From assembly GCF_031755915.1 (NCBI RefSeq), contig NC_083379.1:16415501-16479500 (forward strand): 64,000 bases of DNA. The letters run 5' to 3'. A program made the position numbers and the translations under genes. Of this stretch, positions 11,821-22,445 are shown piece by piece. Below the pieces are notes generated by a model. The model had not been told where the DNA came from. It worked only from the letters and a program-made list of their open reading frames with translations, and did no database searches. This stretch comes from Ziziphus jujuba. Lineage: Eukaryota; Streptophyta; Magnoliopsida; Rosales; Rhamnaceae. Position 1 is the first letter of the stretch. The number at the start of each line of letters is the position of its first letter.

Positions 11821-12916
11821 TTTTAAAAACCCTTAAAACAATGGATTTTATATTGAAATTAGAAAACAATAACATAAATAAATTTGAATTAAATTCAAAC
11901 ACTCGACCAATAAAAATTTTGGCATCTATTATCATTGGTATTCATAATAATTTTTTTTTGGATAAAAAATAAAATTCATTTCCGTTATTAATATGATAAG
12001 TATTAATTAATTGCATTTAATTTTTTTTTAACTTTTTACATTAAAAGTTTAATATTTGAAAAAATATATTTTTTTATCATGTAGAAACAAATTTGAATAG
12101 CCAATTAAAATATCACTTGGAAATATGATGAAAGTATGCTATCTTTTATTACTTTCATTAATCATGTTTATATAAGTTTGATAGTTTATAATCACTTGCA
12201 ATGTTACACTTTAAAATAAAGCACATAATTCCTACAATCAAATATTTAAATCATTAATTACATATTTCATTTATTATCACAAAGTAAAATATGTGTTATA
12301 TAAATATAACCATATCTTGCAATCAAACATTCATTTTCATTCATTCAATATCATATAAAAGAAAAGTGTCATAACCCAAACATTTATTGTGTAATAAAAA
12401 GAGATTCCTCCATGTATGCCAACATGGGTATAGCCATCATAATTAGTTGGACTAAGGAATAGTCTCCAAATTTGGGATCAAAAATTACAAAAGGAATAGT
12501 TTTTCATATAAAAAATTTCACTAATTGCTATAAAAAAATCAACTATAGCCATCAAAATAGGAAAGCATAAGAAATGAATTTCCTCCCGTATCACAGACCT
12601 TGTTCCTAGTTAATTTGACTTATTCCTAGTTAATTTGACTTATTCTTGAACAATAAATTTTATATTTAGTTGCATATCATAAAAGAAAGTTATTAATTCC
12701 AGCCAAAAAAAAAAAGAAGAGTTAATAAGAAGATAAAAGAAAAAAATTATACCTAGTTGGGAAGTAGAAGCTCTAGATCGGATTGCTTCCTATCAAACTC
12801 ATAGAAAATAAACTAAGTTAAAATAGAAAAAGAAAAAAAGAAGAATATTGAGAAAAAAAATACCATAAATCTAATGCAAAACCAATATTAAAATTAATTT
12901 TACCTTCAATTGATTG

Positions 12917-13072
12917 CTAACCACCCTACAAGACCTTTTGTTGTGACTAAATCCATTGCAAAGTCCATACATTTGAAAGTGAATGGCCTTTTCTTTTTCT
13001 AGCTCTCACCTTCAGCTCCTTTCCTTGTAATTCTTGGTCTTCCTGGCATTCTTCTTCTAATTGGAGGAAGCA
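12917..13072 (-). pseudogene. Mutator-like transposase C-terminal relic
   Basis: Read on the minus strand: 'LPPIRRRMPGRPRITRKG', a basic linker typical of the end of plant MuDR-type transposases. Then come a stop, a 2-bp insertion, and 'GLCNGFSHNKRSC' immediately after a Cys, giving a CX2CX4HX4C zinc knuckle across the frameshift. The catalytic domain is not visible upstream. Similar linker-knuckle pairs occur in related plant proteins, but the context of long inverted repeats supports a MULE. Confidence 0.6.
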
Positions 13073-13106
13073 ACTCATGGAACTCCACCTTTAGCCACAT
13101 CAATTC

Positions 13107-13830
13107 ATGGAAAGAGGTTATTTATGGGATAAATTTATATTTATTCTCAAGTAAAATAATTATACCAATAGTTTTAGGTTAATTAAATAGATTAACATTT
13201 TCCTTATTAATATTTAGTTTTCTTTTTTTATTTATTTATATTTTCAGAAAATTATATATTCTAAAAAGAAAGGAAAACAAAAAGAAAAATATTATGTTAT
13301 GTATACATATAATTAACGGTGAAAATATATACATATACTGTTATATACATATATTCTAAAAAGGAAGGAATCGTGAACAATATATAAGTAAGGTTATGGA
13401 TAAAAATATATATAATATTTTTATTTAGATAATCAAGTAATCAAATTATGAGATATTTAACCTTAAAATAATTAACCCTAAAACTATAATCATGGAAAGA
13501 GGTTATTTATGGGATAAATTGATCTTTATCCTCAAGCAAAATAATTATACCAATACTTTTAGGGTTAATTAAATAGGTCAACATTTTCCTTATTAGTAGT
13601 TAGTTTCCTTATTTTATTTTTTATATTTTATAATTTTATATTTTCAGAAAATTATATATTCTAAAAATGAAGAAAAACAAAAAAAAGAATATTATGTTAC
13701 ATATACATATAAATACTGGTGAAAACAAAAAGAAGAATATTATGTTACATATACATATAAATAATGGTGAACAATATATATATAAATTGTTATATACATG
13801 TATTCTAAAAAGGAAGAAACGGTGAACAAT
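13107..13830. repeat. Direct duplication of about 385 bp period
   Basis: 'catggaaagaggttatttat' at about 13107 recurs at about 13492 with the following ~230 bp ('aataattataccaata', 'acattttccttatta', 'cagaaaattatatattct'). A shorter 48-bp tandem repeat ('gaatattatgttacatatac') lies at 13690-13765. Non-coding. Confidence 0.75.
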
Positions 13831-14917
13831 ATATAAGTAAAATCATGGATCACACTCACTATAACCCTAATCCTAATAAGGAAAAATACACAAATTAAAA
13901 AAAACCAATAAAAGTAACTATTATATATTTGGAGGATTCTATGTTTATATTTTCATATATATTCAAGGATATTTGCTTTCACTTTATTAAAATTAGACAA
14001 AATTAGATATCGTCCTAATATCATACATGACACATATTATTATTAAAATTAGGGAAGATTAATCTATATAATATGGTAAACCAAATATTCTTCCAATGGT
14101 ATATTATCAAATTATTTATTGAATTCAAATTAAAAATGTTGACCTATTTAATTAATTCTTTGAAAAATAATTAATTTTTATTTTATATATGTTTAGGGTT
14201 TAGGATTTATGTTAAATATGTATTTTTGGAAGTTTTGTTCATTTATTCGTGTAGATTTTATTTTATTTTTTTGTTTTTATCTTGTTTGGAACCTGTACAG
14301 ATAATTTATAAAAACTAAAAATTAAATTTATTAGCTTATGTATTATTTTAATTTATAATTGATATAAAAATAAAAAAAATATAAGTATAGTAACAATTAG
14401 AATTTAGAGATTACTCCTATTTTGGTAAGCGAGTATCCAATCAGTTAAATCCGAAATCTTTAATTTGAGAGAGTTGTTTCCAAAAATAAAAAATAAAAAA
14501 AGAATTTCAGAAAGTTGAAACGTATATAGTATGATCAAATCGCAAAAGGTATTGGATAATCCCCTATTTCAGCATGTAATTAAGATAAATATAATGGGTG
14601 ATATCATAATATCCACAGGACACATTTTACCAACTGGATACGATCAGAGAGTTGTCTATAGACAAATAAAAAAATTATTTGTTCTTAATCCGAATACTTT
14701 CTTCTTAAAAAAATTAAGGGTACTTAATAGAGGGAAATTAAGTTAAAACAACAAAAATAAACCAGAGAATATTGAATACCGAGATAATTATATTAACCAA
14801 CTACCAAAACAAGAATATTGTCTGCCTATTGTATTGTAATTTATACTAACTAAAATAAAAATATATATTTTTTTATTTCAATCCCAATAAAAAACTCTCA
14901 ATAAGAAAAAAAAAACA

Positions 14918-15247
14918 CTATAATATTTCGAACAAATGCTTAATCTCCTTAAGTTGCTTCTTATTTAATGAAGTTATCTCAAAGTCAGGGAATTCCGGCA
15001 CCACTTGATTGCTAGAACAATTGTATTGCTCTTTCTTGCATGCCCTCTTTTTTTTATTTTTTTTCTTCTCCATCATCTTGAAAAAGTTGATAGACAAAGG
15101 TGAATCAATAATCAAGGATTCTTCGTCAGAAGTATCTTTTTCTTTTTGATCATCATGTCTTGATTCAGCATCTTAAATTTCAATCAAAAATCCATAGCAT
15201 GGCTCACATCCATGCTTATGATGAACATGATCATGTTTAGGATCCAT
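14918..15247 (-). pseudogene. Hypothetical small protein, broken by one stop
   Basis: From ATG 15247 the minus frame reads 'MDPKHDHVHHKHGCEPCYGF', then a TAA about 25 codons in, then about 83 further codons to a stop at 14918. Features are a His-rich N-terminus with a CEPC pair, an acidic/Lys-rich middle, the basic run 'KKKNKKKRACKK', and an acidic C-terminus. I do not recognise the family. It sits just inside the right inverted repeat of the Mutator-like element, so it may be element-borne or a captured host fragment. It could also be one exon. Confidence 0.35.
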
Positions 15248-15455
15248 AAAAACAAAAAAATAAAATAAATTTGAACAACTAAAACATAATATGAGAGTCT
15301 AAAAACTAACAAAATATTGAATATCAAAATTTTGAATAACTGGGAGGTGTCATTTACATATTTATAGCTAAATATGTTTAACTTATTTGGTAAATAAAAT
15401 CAAATCAAATATTAAATGTGAAAGTGCATATTACTATACATTATAGTATATATTA

Positions 15456-16470
15456 GGCCATGATTCCATTATTATAATTAACCAAAGAAGTTCTAAGAAG
15501 GGATGTAATATATAATTCCGGCACAACTTAATAGAGGGAAATATTATATTATATAATATTATTATAATAATGATAATACTAATAATATATATAATTTTAA
15601 AAGGATAAAAATATGTATTTGGTAAATAAGATAAAATGAAATATTTTAATTATTTTAATTTTATTTTAAAATTATTACCATATATAGTAATATCAATTGT
15701 TTGATAGTTATAGAAAGTTATATCGAAAATTAATTTTATATATATTTGGTTATATTTATATATGGTAAATTAATAAATATAATAAATAATAACTGATAAT
15801 AAATAAAATAAAATAAAAACTAAAAATGGTACTTTTGGAGGGAATTTGGATTAAGGATATGTGGATACGTGTCGCATATGGTTCTTCTTTTATATATCAT
15901 ATAGATATATTTTTGGGATTTTTACCCTAGTTGGCTGCCTTTATAAAATTAATTTTAAATTTTTTTAATTTCCAAATCAAATTAGGATTCTTTTATTTTA
16001 TTTTTATGTGGATCCTAATTAATTAATTTTTAAAAACTATTGTACTATAGAGTTTATATTTATTTCTTTATCTAAATCTAGATAAATAGATTTTTCATCC
16101 TATTTATATTGTGTAATTTACTATACAAAGAAAATAAATAAAAAACAAAATTTTTCTTTTCCTTATTTATGATATATTGTAACATAATCAAGGTTAATCA
16201 AGTTTGAACACATTTGACTTTTAAATAGGATCAAGTTTGATTTTATTTTAGAGAGGGAATTTATTCAACAATACAAGTTCGTGGATATGTAAAATATTGA
16301 AATCAAATCTACAGTTTGAAAGTTATGGTCAAAACAAATTTAGTGGCAATTTTTGTCATTATGGGGTACGAAAATTAAGTTAAATTGAATCATCTTCTTC
16401 CTCACCTCACTTTAAAATAGCAGTCATCATTGTTGTGTCTTTCTAAATCCATAATTTAAAAACTTCATAA
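15456..16470. other. AT-rich intergenic DNA
   Basis: Very AT-rich, with trinucleotide-like stretches ('aataataatgataatactaa' near 15565). No gene, element ends or RNA recognised. Confidence 0.5.
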
Positions 16471-16481
16471 CTTACTTTACA

Positions 16482-16676
16482 GATTGTTGTTTGCTTTGCC
16501 ATTAGTGGCATTGAAAAGCTTGCATGACGAGAAACATCTTCCAACAAATATCTAACCACATAGCCATCAGAAAATTCATGTATTCCATTTTTCAATCGTA
16601 AAAATTCTAGCACTTTTGCTATTGAAAAATGCACATTTCCACATGTTTTTAACCGTATGAGTTTATTTTTGGCATC
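16482..16676 (-). pseudogene. Orphan exon-like coding fragment, unknown family
   Basis: On the minus strand an acceptor-like 'gtttgcag' precedes 'gatgcc' at 16676. About 65 codons stay open, with normal-looking composition ('KTCGNVHFSIAKVLEFLRLK', 'DGYVVRYLLEDVSRHASF'), and a donor-like GTAAG follows (two possible ends, 16482 or 16476). Codon use and hydrophobic pattern look like real protein, unlike neighbouring AT-rich frames. No flanking exons were found within several kb. I do not recognise the family; probably a gene remnant or captured exon. Confidence 0.4.
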
Positions 16677-16689
16677 CTGCAAACTCAAA

Positions 16690-17879
16690 AAGTATCTTTA
16701 TCTTTTTCAATGATAAAATAAAATTTCAACAACATTTTGTTTTCGATTTTCAAACAATTTCAACCATTGTTGAATTTGTTGAGATTATATTCTTATCCTA
16801 CATCTCTTAAGCTTTGTTTTGATAAATAGATTTTATAATTTAGTTAAGATTTTAAAAAATCCAATTTTAGGTACATGGGTATTTTGGGTTTAACAAAATT
16901 GGACTATCTAAGGATGTTTTCTTTCACTAATCTTGGTATATTTAAGTTGATAATAATCTATAACAACTTATTGAAACATAAATTTCAAAAATTATCAAGT
17001 AGATGGAAAATATCCAATTTTTGATAAGAGATTAAGAGGAATTATACTTGATTTGGATGGTAATTGGATAACCTAGGATCATATAGAAGTTGAGATTGTG
17101 TAATTAGATATCAACAACAGACAATAGAAGGTTTAATTTTATAAAATTGATTTTAGATGAAAACCCCAATGTTAGGTATTGAGTATTAGGGGTTTAGACC
17201 AATTTGGATGATTAGAGAGTTATAAAGTTATTTTATGACCTTTGTATGCACGATTGTCTCTCATTTAATTTTTAAAAGGCTAAAAAGTGTTTTTGTTATA
17301 ATTTTAGGTGCCGTGACGGAGATTGGAGGTGATGAATTTTTCTTCTCATAAATATTTTAAGCATGTTAAATTTATAATTTCTTGATTTTGAAGTTTTATA
17401 GAAATTTTGATAAATTATGAGTATATAATTATATATAGGAATATATATATATATATATATATAAGTTATCATTTTATTTGATTTTTTGCAAGTTTTTAAA
17501 TTTTCCAAATTCTAACATGCTTGTTGAGAAATTGTGGATCTTAGTATTTAAAAAGCATTAGGAATTGCATTGGTTATGACTCTATAACATTATACGATGT
17601 TATTTTTGGCATAAAAGAAATACTTATAATATGATTATTTTATCATGCATGGTAAATTTAACAATAAATTAAATAATAAATTTAACGCAACAATTTCTTC
17701 AAACCATCAAATCAATCTTATACAACAATATATTTAAATTTGCATAGATTAGCACAATAAAATTTAATAATATTTTGTTTTGAAATTTAAACACTTACAA
17801 ATATTTTGGAATATTTAAACAACATAAATAAATAATTATATCTACTTGAAAATATATTTTGAAAATGGACCACCGACTC
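16690..17879. other. AT-rich intergenic DNA
   Basis: No gene recognised. A (TA)n tract lies near 17440-17462. The 16850-17320 part has the texture of an old LTR ('attttaggtgccgtgacgg' near 17303), but no paired end was found. Confidence 0.4.
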
Positions 17880-18435
17880 TAAAATTTTTATCCATCCTTG
17901 CTCTATTGCATGATTCGCTTTAAGTCTCATCGATGCTCGAATTTCACCGTTGATGGCTAGAAAATGGTTGAAAGCTTCGACCGAATTTCAATTCAGTGTA
18001 TCTTTTAAATGGTTAGGAATCTGGATAAATGGGGGCCATATTTGAGATCAAAGGGTATAAAATAGAGGGATAGGGTATGAAAATGGGCTAGATCCATCGG
18101 AGAATGGCAAAATCATCAGAAAAAGTGGACTCATCACCACCGGCTTTGCCAACACAATTTGGGCTCGTTAAACAGCGACTGGCAGGGAATTTTGGTCACC
18201 GGCAGCACCGTGAGGTGGGTTTCCCTCACAGTCGATGTGTGTGGCCAATGATCATTGACATTGTGGCAAATCAATTAGAGCTGAGAGAGAGAGGGAAGAG
18301 AGAGAGGGAGTACTTCTTGTCGGGGAGAGAGAGAGAGAGAGAGAGGAGAGAGAAAAAAAGAGAAAAGGAAAAATAATGGTGAAACATGGCCCTTTCTCCA
18401 ATTGGTGAGACTTGGCATCTGTCAAAGGTCCTTTA

Positions 18436-18885
18436 TGTGAGATCGCACATCAGTTGGAAAGGGAAACGAAGCATGCCTTATAAGGGTGTGGATACCTTTC
18501 CCTTGTGACGCATTACCATCTCTTAGAGACGCATAGAAAACTATGAGGGGTAGGATTGGGTTCACCACCTAGCTTCCAAAGTGGACAGTATCATGGTTGG
18601 GCCTAGGAGGCCCGAGCCAGTGGGACTGGTAGGTGAAGGGGTGGGACCCCTAACCACTATGACACGTTACCATTTCCTAGAGACGCGTAGAAAACCGTAA
18701 GGGGTAAGATTGGACTCACCACCTAGCTTCCAAAGCGAACAGTATCATGGTTGAGCCTAGGAGGCCCGGGCCAATGGGACTGACAGGTGAAGGGGTGGGA
18801 CCCCTAACCACTATGAAACGTTTTAAACCCGTGCGGCAAGGCCTAAATCGGACAATATCACATGTGGGTGGACTGGGCTGTTAGA
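18436..18885 (+). repeat. TRIM 5' LTR
   Basis: 450 bp. Contains a tandem pair of ~155-bp units, both with 'agagacgc' and 'tagaaaac' near their start and 'gtgggacccctaaccactat' near their end (boundaries about 18507, 18661 and 18816). It is more GC-rich than its surroundings. Confidence 0.9.
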
Positions 18886-18952
18886 GTTGGTATCAGAGCC
18901 AATACCCAGATCGGTGTGCCAATGAGGATGCTATACCCCAAGGGGGGTGGAT

Positions 18953-19402
18953 TGTGAGATCCCACATCGATTGAAAAGGGGAACGAAGCATGCCTTATAA
19001 GGCTGTGGATACCTTTGCCTTGTGATGCGTTACGTCTCTTAGAGATGCGTAGAAAATTGTGTGGGGTAGGATTGGGCTCACCACTTAGCTTCCAAAGCGG
19101 ATAGTATCATGGTTGTGCATGGGAGACCCGGGCCAGTGAGACTGGTAGGTGAAGGGGTGGGACTCCTAACAACTATGACGCGTTACCGTCTCCTAGAGAC
19201 GCGTAGAAAACCATGAGGGGTAGGATTGGGCTTACCACCTAGTTTCCAAAGCAGATAGTATCATGGTTGGGCCTGGGAGGCTCAGGCTAGTAGGACTGGC
19301 AGATGAAGCGGTGGGACCCCTAACCACTACGATGCATTTTAAACCAGTACGAATGAGGCCCAAAACGGACAATATCACATGCGGGTGGACTGGACTGTTA
19401 CA
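18953..19402 (+). repeat. TRIM 3' LTR
   Basis: 450 bp, same length and internal tandem pair as the 5' LTR, with scattered substitutions between them. Ends TTACA and is followed by CTTTA. Confidence 0.9.
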
Positions 19403-19830
19403 CTTTAAATACCCCTCTACCTGATAAAGTCAGTCCTAAAAAAGATAGGCACAATTTTACAGACCCATACTTTTTAACCACAGGTCCAAATAAAGTGTGT
19501 ACCCAGTCTACGGATTCTTATGGATGAGTACTATCACATAATACATAAGTCAAAATCGAAATCTATACAAATAAAAAGTCAATCAAGCTCGCCAATTAGT
19601 CTGGATTGTACCTTGTTTTGACCGTAACTTTCTAATTTTAGTCCAAATTTTAGCATAGCACCAGTCTACAAACTCGTGTCGAAGGCACTTCACCATGATA
19701 CCTTGGTTAATGTGAAATTCCTCTCACAGTAAAAAGTCAATCGTGGGATCCACCGGTGAATCCCGATCGACTTTGATCAAACTTAGTCAAAAATCAAATT
19801 CAGAGCATTTTTTCGGATTGGAGTGTTACA

Positions 19831-20430
19831 TATATACCTTCTAGCTTGTCAATTTAGATTCATTCATTGATAACCAATGATTTAGTTACTGTTGTCTTTC
19901 TTGGTAGCTTAGCAAAGTCTGTTAATTAGCTTCACAAACATTTAATAGATTTGTAATAGCATGTGTCTTCAAAGTTGCCCTTATATATTCATTTTGCCAG
20001 CTTAGTCGGTTAACCAAAATGGTATTCAGAGAAATGAATGAGAGAAGCTTGTTGAAACTTTACTTACTCTTAGAGCTTCTTGAAACTTTACTTACTCTTA
20101 TAGCTTTTCTTTAATTTTCATTTACTGTCCTTTGTTTTCTAGCATTTTCTTAGCTCACAATTATATTGCAGTATTAAAGCCAGCAATCGAAGTGGTCATG
20201 GGTTCAACATTCAATAACTTCATGCAAAAAATTCATAAAACACATATAAAAACTCAAAGTAAGCTAAAAGAGACAGACGTACATGTGAAGAAGAGAGTTA
20301 GAGAAAATAAATAAAAAGATAATAATAATACTGACCTCCCAATGATTTAAGGTTTTGGAGAACTAATAATACAATTCAACTCAGCATATATATAAGTATA
20401 TATATATATATATATATATATAGTCCTTCT
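19831..20430. other. Intergenic DNA
   Basis: No gene recognised. A short direct repeat 'cttgaaactttacttactct' occurs at about 20050 and 20080, and a (TA)n tract at about 20396-20421. Confidence 0.45.
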
Positions 20431-20431
20431 A

Positions 20432-20605
20432 CTGTCTGGACTGTCCGCATATAGACCAGAGAAAAGACGACGCTATTTTAAAAAAAAAATCCTAAAAAAT
20501 GTCAGTTTTTCTCTCACATATACAAGAAAAGCCAATGTTTTTTAGGATTTTTTTTTTTAAAATAGCGTCAACTTGGCCTCTGGTCCACATGCAGACGATC
20601 ATGAT
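20432..20605. mobile_element. Hairpin MITE
   Basis: Nearly palindromic. The left arm has 'gaccagag' then 'gacgctattttaaaa' (20469 on), and the right arm returns with 'ttttaaaatagcgtc' (to 20569) then 'ctctggtc'. The inner arms of about 31 bp are almost perfect around a ~36-bp loop. No coding. Target duplication unclear because of flanking TA repeats. Confidence 0.7.
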
Positions 20606-20649
20606 CATAAAATTTTCCTATATATATATAAAATTTTTCTTACATGTGG

Positions 20650-20793
20650 GAAATCCTGGAAGAATTTATTAGGAACATCTGTATAAGCGATGGTTTTTCA
20701 AAAAATTGTCATTAATATATGTACAACAGACAACTTTTCTTAGAAAAACCATTATATTTACAAGTGTCCTAGACAAAATTTGTTCAGGATTTC
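20650..20793. mobile_element. Second hairpin MITE
   Basis: About 144 bp with inverted ends GAAATCCTG / CAGGATTTC. The arms include 'atggtttttc' and 'gaaaaaccat'. Imperfect hairpin; non-coding. Lies next to the previous MITE. Confidence 0.6.
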
Positions 20794-21128
20794 AAATAAA
20801 AGAGATTCTCCCTCTCTCTCTCTCTATATATATATATATATCAACTAGGCTCAAATCAAATTTTTAATACCATGATTAATGTTAGGATTTCCTTTTCTAA
20901 CCTTTAGATTGTATCAAGAATTGAGATTTAAAATTACATATATTAATTATTGGAGATCAATAAAATTAACTTTTCTTAGTTGGGTTTTTAGTATGCCAAT
21001 AAATCCATATTTTACCATTTTTGACTTTTAAATCTTAGTCTTTAATATTGTCCAAGGGCTAACAAAGGAAGACCTAATGTTAAAAACATCAGTTTATCTT
21101 GATGTAGGTTTGACTATATATATATATA

Positions 21129-21289
21129 GAGGGTCTACCATGGGGACCGACCGCATGTCTTACGTACGGACCAAAATGTGATTAAAATTTGAGCCCTTTG
21201 ATTTGCACATTTGGCATTAACGGCCCTGGACCAAAGTTGGTCTCACGTGAGAATTTTAGCCAAATCTCCCATTTTCCATTCGCAAATTC
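21129..21289 (+). repeat. Left terminal inverted repeat
   Basis: About 161 bp, starts GAGGGTCTACC, inverted match to 25828-25984. ORFs read across it on both strands are not conserved in the other arm. Confidence 0.8.
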
Positions 21290-21523
21290 CCTTCTCTTCT
21301 CCTCCCATTTGTAGCTTTGTTTCTCTTCTCCATTCCAGTGATGTTGCAAGCCATCGATCTCTAGCTCTCGGGAAAGCCGTTCAGCCCCACCCATGCCAGT
21401 CCTACCCCAGATAATATCTGCAACTTCTTTGTTACTTCCACCGGCCACGACCAGCCCTCCCCCAGATTTTCATCGTTTTCCTTTTACTTACCTTTGTTTT
21501 TGTTCTTTATAAATGAAATTCAG

Positions 21524-21806
21524 TGTGACAGCCCAGACCACCCGCATACGATATTGCCCTCTTTGGGTCTGGGGAATCCTCTTACAACCCAGCTCTCAAG
21601 GTTTTAAAAAGCCTTGCAATGGTTAGGGAGAATCCTCTTCCAATCCCTACCTACCAGTCCCACTGGAATGGGCTTCCAGGCCCAATCACGATATTGTCCG
21701 CTTTGGGCGTAGTCCGCACGGTTTTACGTTCCCTTATGGGAAGGCCTCGCAAGGGAAAGGTATCCACACCCACTTATATGGAGTGTTTCGTTCCCTTTTC
21801 CAATCG
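21524..21806 (-). mobile_element. TRIM-related LTR relic
   Basis: Reverse-strand relative of the TRIM LTR at 18436. On the minus strand it has 'ggtgtggatacctttccctt', 'aagcggacaatatc' and the 'ctgggctgtcaca' end (at 21524). The first ~15 bp of the LTR are missing at 21806, where plastid DNA begins. No second LTR is nearby. Confidence 0.8.
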
Positions 21807-21808
21807 TC

Positions 21809-22072
21809 CCCTTTATACAGATTGTGTATTAGTCTACTATAACTATAGTATACATTATTGTCTCGACTTACTGCATTTATCCGAGTGATCCACAAACGCC
21901 GAAAATCTCTCTTTTGCCTATCTCTATCCCGATGAGCTGAAACCAAAGCTCTTATTTTCTGTTGAGTAATAGTCTAAGTAAGTCTTGAATGAGCCCCTCG
22001 AAAGCTTGAGGCAAATAAACGAATTTTTGTTCTACGTCTTCGAGCTATATATCCCCGTTTAATTCTGGTCAT
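21809..22072 (-). pseudogene. rpl20: Plastid rpl20 pseudogene (nuclear copy)
   Basis: Start ATG at 22072 (minus) opens '[20 protein letters not shown]'. The middle reads '[20 protein letters not shown]' and then '[12 protein letters not shown]'. These match plastid ribosomal protein L20, a large-subunit protein. An in-frame TAG (near 21975) replaces the Arg/Gln codon of 'LTxTITQQ'. The C-terminal ~30 residues are missing where the TRIM LTR relic begins. The C-to-T type stop fits decay after transfer to the nucleus. Confidence 0.87.
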
Positions 22073-22445
22073 TGAATAAATGAAACTTTGATGAATAACT
22101 AATTGATTTCTTTTCTTTCAGTTATTTTCTTCCCTTTTCCTAGTTTATTAATAACAAAACGGATTCTTCCAATGTATAAAACAAAATTCCAATGGCTTTT
22201 GCTACTATAACCTTCATGACCATGATTTTTTTATAGGCTTTCGCCTCAAAATAATAAATTTTTTTGATACTAGGTATTAAAAAAAACATAGTAAATCAAA
22301 AAGTAGTAAATATAAATGGGTATAGTGGGTTCCATCGTGTATCTCCGTCACTTGTAGTCATTTATCATTCAATAAATGACTGAAAAATGATAGATCGATT
22401 CAATTATAATGCTTGTTATAGTTTCAGATCAATTACCAGAAAAAG
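21809..22445 (-). other. Plastid DNA insertion (NUPT), rpl20 and upstream spacer
   Basis: From 21809 to 22072 the minus strand encodes most of plastid ribosomal protein L20. Beyond the start codon the sequence looks like the plastid rpl20-rps12 intergenic spacer, to about 22445. The GC and texture differ from neighbouring DNA. The right border is uncertain. It lies inside the 21129-25984 element. Confidence 0.82.

Larger units (their letters stand above)
11257..15455. mobile_element. Decayed Mutator-like element with long inverted repeats
   Basis: Arms at about 11257-11410 and 15315-15455 are imperfect inverted copies of each other over about 140 bp; both contain 'tatagtaatatgcacttt' and 'aaataagttaaacatattta' on opposite strands. 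Long terminal repeats plus a transposase C-terminal relic inside (12917-13072, minus) indicate a Mutator-like element of about 4.2 kb. I could not find a clear 9-bp target duplication. The interior is AT-rich with local tandem duplications at 13107-13800 and otherwise mostly unrecognisable. Confidence 0.6.
18436..19402 (+). mobile_element. TRIM retrotransposon, structurally complete
   Basis: Terminal-repeat retrotransposon in miniature: two 450-bp direct repeats (18436-18885 and 18953-19402) flank only 67 bp. The inner part has a perfect PBS 'tggtatcagagcc' (18888-18900), complementary to initiator Met-tRNA, and a purine tract 'aaggggggtgga' before the second repeat. Target duplication CTTTA at 18431-18435 and 19403-19407. 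The LTR starts TGTGAGATC and ends TTACA (first LTR TTAGA). There is no coding capacity, so it relies on another element's proteins. Each LTR contains two ~155-bp tandem units. Confidence 0.93.
17880..19830 (-). mobile_element. Gypsy-type LTR fragment, split by a TRIM
   Basis: Two pieces (17880-18430 and 19408-19830) belong to the same LTR family as the solo LTR at 56805-60469, in the same orientation. Both contain 'atcggaraatggcaaaa' upstream and the 'cgactttgatcaaa...gtgttaca' terminus, and here the terminus ends at 19830. The TRIM at 18436-19402 is inserted between them. The left boundary is not clear, so the LTR is probably truncated. The apparent ORF at 18104-18376 is within this non-coding LTR. 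Confidence 0.68.

Noticed and set aside
14531..14746. 71-codon plus-strand ORF
   Set aside because: AT-rich, no motif, inside a decayed transposon; nothing supports translation.
18104..18376. 90-codon plus-strand ORF starting MAKSSEKVDS
   Set aside because: It lies within a Gypsy-type LTR, its second half is a GA-repeat coding only Arg/Glu, and the related LTRs do not keep the frame.
18886..18902. Possible tRNA gene from tRNA-like 'tggtatcagagcc'
   Set aside because: It is a retroelement primer-binding site; no cloverleaf can be drawn around it. The same holds at 29248, 33546, 3467 and 42413.
21182..21448. ORFs on both strands in the left terminal inverted repeat
   Set aside because: The opposite arm does not keep the frames; they reflect GC-richer repeat sequence.
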